64,000 bases of DNA from Cyanobacterium aponinum PCC 10605 (GCF_000317675.1 NC_019776.1:310001-374000); one strand, 5' to 3'. Shown: positions 41,187-49,258, numbered from the stretch's first letter. Notes: a model not told the origin generated them from the sequence alone. Translations and numbers: made by a program.

Positions 41187-42764
41187 ATGAGCTTATCATT
41201 TTTTTTCGCAGAGATTTCTATTGAAGAAAATTTGGAGCAATTTTTAATTGTTTTATCTGTTTCTTTAACTGTAGCTACTATCTCTCGATTTTTCAGTTGG
41301 TTCAGACAAATTCCCTATACTTTACTGTTAGTAATAGTCGGTTTAGGATTAGCTTTTGTTAATATTCGGTTAATTGATTTATCCCCTGAATTAATCCTAG
41401 AAATATTTTTACCTCCTCTACTTTTTGAAGCGGCATGGAATATTAAATGGGATGAATTAAAAAAGAATTTTCTCCCTGTGATTCTTTTAGCTACTATTGG
41501 AGTAGTTATTTGTGTGATAGGAGTTTCATTTTCCTTGAGTTATTTTACCACTATGCCAATTGCGATCGCACTTTTAGTAGGGGCAAGTTTATCTGCAAGT
41601 GATCCCGTTGCTGTGGTAGCATTATTTCGGGAATTAGGAGCAAGTAAAAAATTAACAACTCTGTTAGAAGGAGAGAGTTTATTAAACGATGGAGTTGCGG
41701 TTGTTGCCTTTGTTTTATTGGTAAGTATTCCCCTAGGAAAACATACATTTTCTTTGACTAATTCTATTACTCAATTTAGCACTTTTGTAGGTATTGGAGT
41801 AGCTATTGGCTTATTAATCGGCTTTGGAATTTCTTATTTAACCCAAAGATTTGATTTACCTTTAGTAGAACAATCATTAACATTAGTGTCTGCTTATGGG
41901 GTGTATTTAGTTACAGAAAAATTAGGAGGATCTGGGGTAATAGGAGTTGTGGTAGTGGGCTTAATTTTAGGTAATTTTGGCTCAAGAATAGGCATGAATC
42001 CTCGCACTCGTTTAATTGTTTCTGAGTTTTGGGAATTCCTTGCATTTTTAGTCAATTCTATTATCTTTTTATTAATAGGTGATCAGATTAATTTTACCGA
42101 TTTAATTACTCATTTAGACTTAATTTTTGTAGCAATTATCGCTTTAATTGTTACTCGCTTAATAGCTGTTTTTGCTTTATCATATATTAGTAATTTAATT
42201 ACGATAGTCGATATTAATTTGAGAGAGCAAACCGTTCTTTGGTGGGGAGGATTAAGGGGATCAGTTTCCATTGCTCTTGCACTTAGTGTTCCTAGTATTT
42301 TATCTGAACGTCAAGAAGTTATAGAAACAGTTTTTGGAGTAGTTTTATTCACTTTATTAGTACAAGGATTAACCACTAAATTATTTTTAGAAAAGTTAAA
42401 TTTAATTGGTAATCAAGCTATTAAACAAGAGTATTCTGAATTGTTAGCCAGAAGATTTGCCTTAAACAAAGTTTTAGATTATTTAACGGCTATTCCCCCT
42501 GATAAAAACCCTGATATTGATCCCGAATTTTACAGTTATGAACAGAAATTGATTGAAGGGCAACGGACAACCATTGAAGAAAAAATAGTTGATTTACAAC
42601 AGAAAAATCCTGAATTAAAAGATATTTCTATGAAAAAACTGCGAGAGAATTTATTAAATATTGAAGCAGATACCTACGCTGAATTAATCCTCAAAGGGGA
42701 ATTAAACAAAGATTTATCGCCTATTTTACAAGAAATTATCGCACAAGAAAAATCAGATTTATGA
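41187..42764 (+). CDS. Na+/H+ antiporter (CPA1/NhaP type)
   Basis: 525 residues. Twelve or so transmembrane segments (about 15-410) carry CPA1 motifs: LEIFLPPLLFEAAWNI, the paired ASDPVAVVALFRELGA and LLEGESLLNDGVAVVAF (the ND motif of electroneutral exchangers) and GGLRGSVSIALAL. A C-terminal cytoplasmic tail of about 110 residues is helical and acidic. It exports Na+ (or K+) for H+, supporting pH and salt homeostasis; it is one of the NhaS-type paralogues of cyanobacteria, but which one is uncertain. Confidence 0.93.
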   Translation: MSLSFFFAEISIEENLEQFLIVLSVSLTVATISRFFSWFRQIPYTLLLVIVGLGLAFVNIRLIDLSPELILEIFLPPLLFEAAWNIKWDELKKNFLPVILLATIGVVICVIGVSFSLSYFTTMPIAIALLVGASLSASDPVAVVALFRELGASKKLTTLLEGESLLNDGVAVVAFVLLVSIPLGKHTFSLTNSITQFSTFVGIGVAIGLLIGFGISYLTQRFDLPLVEQSLTLVSAYGVYLVTEKLGGSGVIGVVVVGLILGNFGSRIGMNPRTRLIVSEFWEFLAFLVNSIIFLLIGDQINFTDLITHLDLIFVAIIALIVTRLIAVFALSYISNLITIVDINLREQTVLWWGGLRGSVSIALALSVPSILSERQEVIETVFGVVLFTLLVQGLTTKLFLEKLNLIGNQAIKQEYSELLARRFALNKVLDYLTAIPPDKNPDIDPEFYSYEQKLIEGQRTTIEEKIVDLQQKNPELKDISMKKLRENLLNIEADTYAELILKGELNKDLSPILQEIIAQEKSDL

Positions 42765-42794
42765 TCTAACATTCTGCTTTTAAGGGAGGTTGAG

Positions 42795-42992
42795 TTAAAG
42801 TGGGGATCAAAATTTTTGCCCTCACCCCCAACCCCTCTCCCACAGTAGAGGGGAGTGTTTTTTCTTAATAATTGATTAATTAATACTTAAAAACTCCTGT
42901 ATCTGTTACTATTTGTTAGTTTCAAAAATTGACATTTTTGAGAATGAAAAAACCCTGGTTAAAGTGGGGATAACAATTTTTTGCCCTCACCC
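42795..42992. repeat. 33-bp direct repeat pair
   Basis: TTAAAGTGGGGATCAAAATT then TTTGCCCTCACCC at 42795-42827 recurs with few changes at 42959-42992. A CCCCAACCCCTCTCCCACAG / AGAGGGGAG hairpin lies between. The stretch 42765-43063 has no gene. Confidence 0.7.
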
Positions 42993-43063
42993 TTAACCTC
43001 AGAAAGTTACCGAATGATGAAAGATAGTTGCGTAATAAAATAATAAAATATAGTTATCTTAAA

Positions 43064-43331
43064 TTAAGGAAAATTTTGATAAATTTCTTTGCGGTGTAAA
43101 AATCTAACAAATCTTACTTTATTTTTAAAAGCATAAATACCAATGCGATAATCTCCTACTCTAATTCGATAATAATTACTTTCTCCTTTCAAAAATTTGA
43201 TGTTATTAATTTGTTTTAAATTTTCAGCTTTTTCAATATCTTCTATTACTAACTTAATTTTATTTAAAAGTTTAGCATCTTTAAATTTTTTGTAAATCCT
43301 TTTAAAAACTTTTTCTAAATTCTACCTCCAT
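43064..43331 (-). pseudogene. RelE-type toxin, disrupted by a one-base frameshift
   Basis: From ATG 43331 the minus strand reads MEVEFRKSF then stops. One frame over it continues KRIYKKFKDAKLLNKIKLVI and on through NNIKFLKGESNYYRIRVGDY and RIGIYAFKNKVRFVRFLHRK to EIYQNFP and a stop at 43064. This is the full RelE/ParE-superfamily toxin pattern (NYYRIRVGDYRIG; VRFLHRKEIY). Total length is a multiple of three plus one, so one extra base, in the T5-A4 run after residue 9, explains the break. Inactive as it stands, unless the assembly is wrong. Confidence 0.75.
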
Positions 43332-43516
43332 TATTTTTGTTCTAAAATTTTAAAAATAGATTTTTTATCAACTAACTCGGTTTTTTCTCCTTCTTCAATA
43401 GCCTTAGATAGGTCAATATCTTCTATGATTTCTGTAATTAAATCAGATAATTCTTCTTTATTTTCACTAATAAGCTCTAAAATTACCTCTTTTAAAGTTT
43501 GTTTTAATTGATTACT
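43331..43516 (-). pseudogene. antitoxin of the RelE-type locus, without a start codon
   Basis: An open frame of 61 codons reads NQLKQTLKEVILELISENKE, then ELSDLITEIIEDIDLSKAIE and EGEKTELVDKKSIFKILEQK. It ends one base into the toxin ATG, as in functional relBE-like pairs. The acidic helical pattern fits antitoxins of this family. However, no ATG, GTG or TTG is in frame, and a stop lies just upstream, so the 5' end has been lost or is itself frameshifted. Both halves of this TA locus are therefore damaged. Confidence 0.55.
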
Positions 43517-43585
43517 TTATGATTGTATTCTTCAGGATATTAGTATATTATTAATGAATATGTTGATATAATTCCCTAAAATGCT

Positions 43586-44011
43586 ATGGAAGGCAACCAC
43601 AAATATCTACACTATCAAGACCTTAAGGAATATTATCATTGTTTAAAAATAATTGACGATCAAATTAATCAATTATCTTCTGCAAAACAGGATTTATATT
43701 GGTGTGAAAGTAAGTTGCAAGAAGCACAAGAGTTAGTTAAACCATTTGGCTTTACGAATCAAAGCATCAATAACCTTCCCCAAGTAAACTTTTATTCAAA
43801 AAGAATAGAGAGGGAAAAAGTTCAGAATATCCTACAATCCATAACCAAAAATGGTGAGGAGATACTTAAGAACGAACAATTTATTATTATTTTTAATGAG
43901 AGAATAAACTCATATGTATTGTCCAAACCTACTTTAGCAGAAAAATTAAAGCAATTAACAACAGAAAAATTATTGTTACAAATTGGTATTGTTATTTATA
44001 TTTGCTCTTAG
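43586..44011 (+). CDS. hypothetical coiled-coil protein, first gene of the ESX-like locus
   Basis: 141 residues, mostly helical and charged (LKEYYHCLKIIDDQINQLSS, WCESKLQEAQELVKPFG, ERINSYVLSKPTLAEKLKQL) with a hydrophobic C-terminus LLLQIGIVIYICS. I do not recognise it. It is 36 bases upstream of the FtsK/SpoIIIE-type ATPase on the same strand and shares the Lys/Glu/Asn-rich, AT-rich style of the first 110 residues of that ATPase, so it may be an assembly partner. It is not a WXG protein: there is no central W-x-G. Confidence 0.6.
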   Translation: MEGNHKYLHYQDLKEYYHCLKIIDDQINQLSSAKQDLYWCESKLQEAQELVKPFGFTNQSINNLPQVNFYSKRIEREKVQNILQSITKNGEEILKNEQFIIIFNERINSYVLSKPTLAEKLKQLTTEKLLLQIGIVIYICS

Positions 44012-44047
44012 GGTTTTAGGTGCTATACTATCAGGGGCTTCAAAAAG

Positions 44048-47000
44048 ATGAAAAAATCAAACAAATCTAACTCCTCCGAATACTTTGACTTTTTTAATTT
44101 ATTTGGACAACTAAAGAAAAAGAATGAAGAAATAAAAGAAATAAACAAAAAACTTGCTGATGACAAAAATATATTATACCTAGAAAATACAGAAATACCA
44201 AGATTATTGAATGTTATTTCTGAGTGTAAAAATCGAATTATCAAGTTCTTTTCTGAACTAAATGAATATACAAAGTTAGCACATAAATTTAAACAAGAAA
44301 AAGAAGATGATTTAAAGCAAATATTAAATGAGCAATCAATCAATATTAATAAAATCATGAGTAGGATTTGTCTTCCAGATTTTCAAAATAATTCTCCTCG
44401 TCTCTTAACTCTTAATTGGGGTGATCCTTTATGGATTCCTTCGGAAAATGATCCCTGCCATTGGCAACCTCAAACCACAGGTTTAGCACCTGAAGTTATC
44501 CGTATTGGAGAAATTGGACTAAAATATAATAGTAATCTCCTACGATTCCCCGCTCTTGTTCCCATCCGTGACTTTTCTAAGGAATTACAGGGTTGTAAAT
44601 CTGGACATATTGCCTTTTATTCTCAGGATGCTAACTCTCGTCAAACCACTCTTTTAGCTTTACAATCCGTTGCTTTTAGAATGATTAGCACCTTCCCCGT
44701 GCGAAAATTTAAAGGCATCTTTATAGATCCTGTGGGTATGGGAGATACTTTTCCCTTTGGCAATTTACATGAATTTATCACCAGTCAAAGAATCTATACC
44801 CGTGCCGATGACATTCGGGAACAATTACGGGGTTTAACCGAACACATTGAGCAAGTAATTCAAAATTATTTAGGCAGTAATTACTCCAGCATCGAAGATT
44901 ATAACCTTGAAGCAGGGGCAATTTCCGAGCCCTATCGTTACTTATTTATCGCTGATTTTCCCACAGGTTTTGATCAACGTGCCTTAGAAGATTTAAAAAG
45001 TATTCTCCTCAACGGTCCAAAAACAGGGGTTTATGTCATCCTACACATCGACAAAAATTTAGAAAAGCCCAGAAATTTTGATTACCAAACCTTCAACGAT
45101 TTCTGCTCCATTATCGATAAATTTACCAATAATTCTCTGTATCAGATTTATTTTCCCAATATTTCTCAGCCTTTCTCTTTAATTTTAGATCAGCCTCCCC
45201 CTAACGAACTATTTAACCAAATGGCAGAAGCCATTAATCAGGCAATCAGAAACGTCAAAGTTGATACTGTAGCCTTTTCCAAACTCTATCCTGACGTTAA
45301 TTGGTATGCTGACAGTCGCAAAGAAATTAGAACTCCCATTGGTTTGATGGGTGCAAAGGATAAACTAGAATTTTGGTTCGGGGAAAATGAAGATGGAGGC
45401 ATCGTCAGTAATGGTTTATTAGCAGGAAAACCCGGTGCAGGTAAAAGTTTTACCCTCCATGCCATCATCCTCAGTCTAGCCATGCAATATTCCCCCGATG
45501 AATTGGAATTATATTTACTAGATTTTAAGCAGGGAGTAGAATTTCAAATTTATGTCGATGCAGAAAAAGGCGAAAATCGTAATTCTAGGGAAGAATTAGA
45601 CGAAACAAGGGCTTTACCCCATGCGAAAGTTATTTCCATCGAGAGCGATCGAGAATTTGGCTTAAGTGTTTTAGAATATGTTAATCAACAAATAGAAGAA
45701 CGCAGTAAACTATTCAAGTCCGCAGGTAACTTTGAAAAAATCTATGAATACCGCAACGCTACGGGTAATAAATTACCTCGTATTTTGGTGTTAATCGATG
45801 AGTTTCAATATATGTTTCAAGAAAGTGATCAGATTGCCCAACGCCTTAACGTAGTCATGGAAAATATCGTAAGACAAGGACGAGCCTTTGGTATTCACTT
45901 ATTAATCGCCTCTCAATCTCCCAATGTGTCTAATATGAATCGCAAAATCTATGACTTTCTCGATTTACGCATGGCATTACAAATGCCTCAAAACACCGCA
46001 GGTTATGTATTAAATGAAGGTAACACCGATGCCATTGACTTATTAGATCGACCCGGTAAAATGATCTATAATCGCAACTTTGGCAACAAAAACTATAACG
46101 ATATTGGGCAAGTAGCGGACATATCAGCAGAAGAAAGAAATAAGGCTTTGACTCACATTCAAAACGTGGCAAAAGAAAGACAATATCAACGCCCCGAACC
46201 GCTAGTGTTATTCTACGGCTCAAAACCAACTCAATTAAAAGATAATCGCCAATTAGTCCAATTAATGAAAATGAATCAATGGTTATCTTTAAGGGAATTA
46301 AACAAACAGGTAATTAAAGATCCTGATTGGATTGTACCAGAAAGCCCCGGAGTATTTTGGTTAGGTGAACCCATGCGCATCGGCAATCACACTCAGGGAA
46401 TCTTTCGCCGTCGCCCTCGTAGTAATCTGTTATTAGTAGGAAATTCTGAAGAAACCATTTTCGGCATTATTAGCGGTATTTTAATTAGTTTAATCCACTG
46501 CTATCAACCCCAAAAAGCAAAGTTTAATATCATTGATTTATCCATCGAAGATGAGGATAATTATTGGACAGAAATGACCGTTAACTTTAGGGATATTTTT
46601 AATGAATTTTTCCCTGTTCAAATTGCAAAAAAATATGGTGATAAAGAACAACAAATAATTAAGGCAGAAACCTTATTAAAAGAAACTTTTGAAGAGTTTG
46701 AAAGAAGATTAAAACTAAGAGATGAAAACCCTGAACTTAACCCCGATGAATTAGGAGACTCATTATTTTTTATCTATGCTATTGGAGGAATAAATAAAGC
46801 ATCAAATTTACGCCCTGTCATGGGAAGGAGAGAAGAAGAACCTTCCGAGGATGCTCAAAAAATTCTGGAGTTAATTTCTAAAGGTTCAGAGTTAGGTATT
46901 CACACTATTTTATGGTTAGAAGATATGAAAGGTTTTGCCAAACTAAGTAGCAATAATCGCCAGTGGTTAGGTAACTTTGATTTGCGAGTAGGTTTAACCA

Positions 47001-47188
47001 TGTCAGGGGATAATTCCCGTTTATTATTAGGAGAATCTTTTGCCGAAAAATTACCCCGATTAAGGGCATATTTTAAGGATGATTCTTTAAGCATCGATTT
47101 AGATAAATTTAAACCTTATGCTGTACCAAGTAAAACAGAAATGCTTGAATATGCCACTAATTTTAAGAAAAGGAAATCGTCCCAATAA
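44048..47188 (+). CDS. FtsK/SpoIIIE-type (EccC-like) multidomain ATPase
   Basis: 1046 residues. A charged coiled-coil N-terminus (1-115) without transmembrane helices is followed by three ATPase-like segments. Segment 1 (about 150-390) has a degenerate P-loop (YSQDANSRQT, 190-199) and Walker-B-like YRYLFIADFP. Segment 2 (about 430-700) is canonical: GKPGAGKS (460-467), LLDFKQGVEF, LVLIDEF with Asp584-Glu585 and RQGRAFGIHLLIASQSP. Segment 3 (about 770-1030) has a degenerate P-loop (LVGNSEET, 797-803) and no acidic Walker B. Three such domains, one active, next to WXG100 genes is the EccC layout of type VII secretion, but EccC has two transmembrane helices that are absent here. Confidence 0.85.
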   Translation: MKKSNKSNSSEYFDFFNLFGQLKKKNEEIKEINKKLADDKNILYLENTEIPRLLNVISECKNRIIKFFSELNEYTKLAHKFKQEKEDDLKQILNEQSININKIMSRICLPDFQNNSPRLLTLNWGDPLWIPSENDPCHWQPQTTGLAPEVIRIGEIGLKYNSNLLRFPALVPIRDFSKELQGCKSGHIAFYSQDANSRQTTLLALQSVAFRMISTFPVRKFKGIFIDPVGMGDTFPFGNLHEFITSQRIYTRADDIREQLRGLTEHIEQVIQNYLGSNYSSIEDYNLEAGAISEPYRYLFIADFPTGFDQRALEDLKSILLNGPKTGVYVILHIDKNLEKPRNFDYQTFNDFCSIIDKFTNNSLYQIYFPNISQPFSLILDQPPPNELFNQMAEAINQAIRNVKVDTVAFSKLYPDVNWYADSRKEIRTPIGLMGAKDKLEFWFGENEDGGIVSNGLLAGKPGAGKSFTLHAIILSLAMQYSPDELELYLLDFKQGVEFQIYVDAEKGENRNSREELDETRALPHAKVISIESDREFGLSVLEYVNQQIEERSKLFKSAGNFEKIYEYRNATGNKLPRILVLIDEFQYMFQESDQIAQRLNVVMENIVRQGRAFGIHLLIASQSPNVSNMNRKIYDFLDLRMALQMPQNTAGYVLNEGNTDAIDLLDRPGKMIYNRNFGNKNYNDIGQVADISAEERNKALTHIQNVAKERQYQRPEPLVLFYGSKPTQLKDNRQLVQLMKMNQWLSLRELNKQVIKDPDWIVPESPGVFWLGEPMRIGNHTQGIFRRRPRSNLLLVGNSEETIFGIISGILISLIHCYQPQKAKFNIIDLSIEDEDNYWTEMTVNFRDIFNEFFPVQIAKKYGDKEQQIIKAETLLKETFEEFERRLKLRDENPELNPDELGDSLFFIYAIGGINKASNLRPVMGRREEEPSEDAQKILELISKGSELGIHTILWLEDMKGFAKLSSNNRQWLGNFDLRVGLTMSGDNSRLLLGESFAEKLPRLRAYFKDDSLSIDLDKFKPYAVPSKTEMLEYATNFKKRKSSQ
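47103..47167 (+). repeat. left copy of duplicated ATPase 3' end
   Basis: Encodes DKFKPYAVPSKTEMLEY and ATNFKK at the end of the ATPase gene. A diverged copy at 47924-47990 would encode DQFKLYAVLNNTEMLEY then KNNFK in the matching frame. The mntA-hepT pair lies between the copies. Confidence 0.75.
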
Positions 47189-47284
47189 CAATTAAATTCT
47201 CCCCTTTGTTTAAGGGGGTTTAGGGGGGATAAAATTCTTTTTTTAAGAAGAGTTAAGACAGATAAAATTGGAACTATTATTATT

Positions 47285-47575
47285 ATGAATAAACAACAAG
47301 TTATCGATATTATCAAAGCACATCAAACACAAATCCATGATTTTGCCGTTAAAGAATTGTTTTTATTTGGTTCAGTGGCAAGGGGAGAAGAAACAGAAGA
47401 TAGCGATGTTGACTTTTTAGTCAATTTTAATCAACCAGTAGGATTATTTACATTATTGAAATTAAAAAGTTATTTAGAAGATTTATTAGGGTGTTCTGTG
47501 GATATTGGTACATCTGAATCTCTGCGTCCTCATCTAAAAGAAACAGTATTAAAGGAGGTTATTCGTGCCATCTAG
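47285..47575 (+). CDS. mntA: MntA-type nucleotidyltransferase antitoxin
   Basis: 96 residues. A minimal nucleotidyltransferase with GSVARGEE (29-36) and the metal-binding Asp41-x-Asp43 in DSDVDFLV. In MntA-HepT modules this enzyme polyadenylates (AMPylates) a Tyr of HepT, neutralising it. Length and motif order fit. The start is ATG 47285, and its end overlaps hepT by 11 bases. The pair is inserted between the ATPase and the WXG100 genes and is probably a passenger. Confidence 0.88.
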   Translation: MNKQQVIDIIKAHQTQIHDFAVKELFLFGSVARGEETEDSDVDFLVNFNQPVGLFTLLKLKSYLEDLLGCSVDIGTSESLRPHLKETVLKEVIRAI

Positions 47576-47918
47576 GGAGTTTGAGTTAAGAATTCAGGAT
47601 ATGTTGACAGAGATTGAAGTTGTTGAAGATACCGTCAAAGACTTAAATTTTGAAACCTTTGCCCAAAATCAACAGGCTTTACGGGTAATATTGTATGGTT
47701 TAGCAGTGATTGGTGAGGCAGTAGCAAAAACTATTGATGAACTAGAAACGCAAGATTCAAACATTCCTTGGAGGCAGATTAGAGGATTGCGAAATATGGT
47801 AATTCATGAATATTTTAGAGTGGATTTGGTTCTGATTTGGCAAACGATACAAGAAGATTTACCAATGCTTAAAGAATCTTTATTACACATTCAAAATAAT
47901 TTAAGGGATACAAAATAA
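47565..47918 (+). CDS. hepT: HepT-type HEPN ribonuclease toxin
   Basis: 117 residues from a GTG start overlapping mntA. The HEPN RNase motif RX4HXY is exact: Arg76-NMVI-His81-E-Tyr83 in LRNMVIHEYF. The Tyr is the expected modification target of MntA. The rest is the all-helical HEPN bundle (LRVILYGLAVIGEAVAKTID). The toxin cleaves RNA when unmodified. Frame intact, so the pair appears functional. Confidence 0.88.
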   Translation: MPSREFELRIQDMLTEIEVVEDTVKDLNFETFAQNQQALRVILYGLAVIGEAVAKTIDELETQDSNIPWRQIRGLRNMVIHEYFRVDLVLIWQTIQEDLPMLKESLLHIQNNLRDTK

Positions 47919-47923
47919 TTTTT

Positions 47924-47990
47924 GATCAATTTAAACTTTATGCGGTATTAAATAACACGGAAATGCTAGAATACAAAAATAATTTTAAGG
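47924..47990 (+). repeat. right copy of duplicated ATPase 3' end
   Basis: Matches 47103-47167 over about 65 bases with roughly a quarter of positions changed (shared GAAATGCT, AATTTTAAG, TTTAAAC-TTATGC). It is not translated as part of any intact gene; the WXG100 gene's own ATG lies 30 bases further on. It marks the right border of the mntA-hepT insertion. Confidence 0.75.
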
Positions 47991-48019
47991 GATATTTTAA
48001 ACTATTAGGGGGAAATTTG

Positions 48020-48292
48020 ATGACACAGGATATTGATGTTGATATTGATGAATTAAAGGAATTTATTGATACTTTACAATATTTTCAGGATGTAATGAGC
48101 GATCGATTTCAAGCAGTAGAATATGATTGGAATCGTTGTGATGAATCTTGGGAAGGGGAATCAAAAAAACGTTTTACCTCTGATTTTGAAGAAGTGTACG
48201 ATCGCACTAAAAGAACTTTAACGGCGGGGGAAGATGCCTTAGAATGGCTCAAAAAATATTATCAAATATTAGAAGATTTTGAAAGATTTTAA
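48020..48292 (+). CDS. WXG100-like (ESAT-6-like) protein
   Basis: 90 residues from ATG 48020, preceded by a purine-rich AGGGGGAAA; an in-frame ATG at 47963 would add 19 residues encoded by a repeated ATPase fragment, so it is rejected. Two helices are joined by a W-E-G turn (Trp44-Glu-Gly46 in DESWEGESKKRF), with WXG at mid-length as in ESAT-6/EsxA proteins. The C-terminus carries Y81-QIL-E85, a YxxxE like the YxxxD/E secretion signal of type VII substrates. WXG100 proteins form helical-hairpin dimers and are exported by EccC-type ATPases. The next gene, 11 bases on, is the likely partner. Confidence 0.75.
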   Translation: MTQDIDVDIDELKEFIDTLQYFQDVMSDRFQAVEYDWNRCDESWEGESKKRFTSDFEEVYDRTKRTLTAGEDALEWLKKYYQILEDFERF

Positions 48293-48303
48293 GAATAAAA
48301 AAT

Positions 48304-48606
48304 ATGGCAGAACAAACAAAATTTAACCGACAAGATGCTGAAGATTTATTAAGGGAATTACAAAAATTTAACAACATTCTTAACTATGAATGGATAAAAG
48401 TTTTAAGAAAATGGGAAACACTACAATCATGTTGGCATGACAAACAATTTGAAGAATTTGAGCCTCTTTTTCAAAAATTCAAAGCTAATTATCAAGATGC
48501 AGAAAATAAAAGTGAGGAATTTATCCGTTTTATTCAAGAACAAATAACCATTAGTGAAGAAAGACAAAGAGTATTAAGTAATTTTCAGAGAATTAGAAAC
48601 TCATAA
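48304..48606 (+). CDS. second WXG100-like helical protein
   Basis: 100 residues, all helical: a first helix (DAEDLLRELQKFNNILNYEW), a turn SCWHDKQFEEF with Trp44 at the WXG position but Asp instead of Gly, and a long second helix (FQKFKANYQDAENKSEEFIR). Such W-x-D/W-x-x variants occur in WXG100 partners. It is 11 bases downstream of the WEG protein, so the two could form a CFP-10/ESAT-6-like heterodimer. No YxxxD/E is seen at its C-terminus. Function is inferred from size, fold pattern and the ATPase upstream. Confidence 0.65.
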   Translation: MAEQTKFNRQDAEDLLRELQKFNNILNYEWIKVLRKWETLQSCWHDKQFEEFEPLFQKFKANYQDAENKSEEFIRFIQEQITISEERQRVLSNFQRIRNS

Positions 48607-48712
48607 TATTAATCAGAAATAAGAAAAAAATTAAATCATAGCGTTTATCTGAATGCTAAAGACATGACAATTATCCGTATTCGGGAATGGGAAATAATCT
48701 GTATCTGCACTA

Positions 48713-48892
48713 CCTGAGTTCGATATAAGAAAAATGGTAAAAGTAAGGTGGGGAGGCATGGGAGGTGTGGGAAGCATGGAAGAAAGAATTTAAAAATAAG
48801 TAAAACAACCATTAAAATTAGGAAATAAGAAAGAAAAATCAATTGTAAATAGTTTTAAATCAATATTTGCCAAGTTTAACTCCGAACTCAGG
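48713..48892. mobile_element. family A MITE-like element with perfect 9-bp target duplication
   Basis: 180 bp bounded by CCTGAGTTCG and its exact inverse CGAACTCAGG. Immediately outside on both sides stands TCTGCACTA (48704-48712 and 48893-48901), a perfect 9-bp target-site duplication. The interior is a GGCATGGGAGGTGTGGGAAG run then AT-rich sequence without coding capacity; it differs from other family members, as expected of MITEs that share only ends. It lies in the otherwise empty 48607-48977 spacer. Confidence 0.85.
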
Positions 48893-48977
48893 TCTGCACT
48901 AGCATTAAAAAACTACAACCCCCCAATACCCCAATAACTCAACACCCGAAACCTGAAACCTAACCTTTGTATAGCTT

Positions 48978-49148
48978 TTAACCCAAACTACTTAATTCTT
49001 CTGGTTGGTGATAAAATTGAGATTCGAGGTTAAAGCCACGATAAGCCATGATATACAATTCCTTCATGTCCTTAATTAGAGGATAACGGGGATTTGTACC
49101 AGTGCATTGATCATCAAAGGCTTGTTCCGCTAAATCCTCGATCCCGAA
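48978..49148 (-). pseudogene. adhE relic (C-terminal end only)
   Basis: The minus strand encodes GIEDLAEQAFDDQCTGTNPR, YPLIKDMKELYIMAYRGFN and a short tail. AFDDQCTGTNPRYPLI is the hallmark end of the iron-dependent alcohol dehydrogenase part of AdhE (bifunctional acetaldehyde-CoA/alcohol dehydrogenase). Everything upstream is gone; the frame enters a palindromic HIP-like stretch (GATCCCGAAGGGATCTGCTT, about 49139-49158) and then unrelated sequence. A deletion removed about 800 codons. The surrounding 49149-49258 holds no gene. Confidence 0.7.
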
Positions 49149-49258
49149 GGGATCTGCTTCGCAGTACGCACCTCCCCACAAAAGCTCGATCACTTTCTGA
49201 TTAATAAATGATTTAATCAATAGAAACCATATCAATACTAGAGATATATCTCTTTTAT

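Noticed and set aside
43586-44011. A third WXG100 protein
   Set aside because: Too long and lacking a central W-x-G turn; described as an unknown coiled-coil protein instead.
47963-48019. Longer N-terminus for the first WXG100 protein
   Set aside because: These 19 codons are a diverged copy of the ATPase 3' end. The ATG at 48020 has a purine-rich leader and gives the standard WXG100 length.
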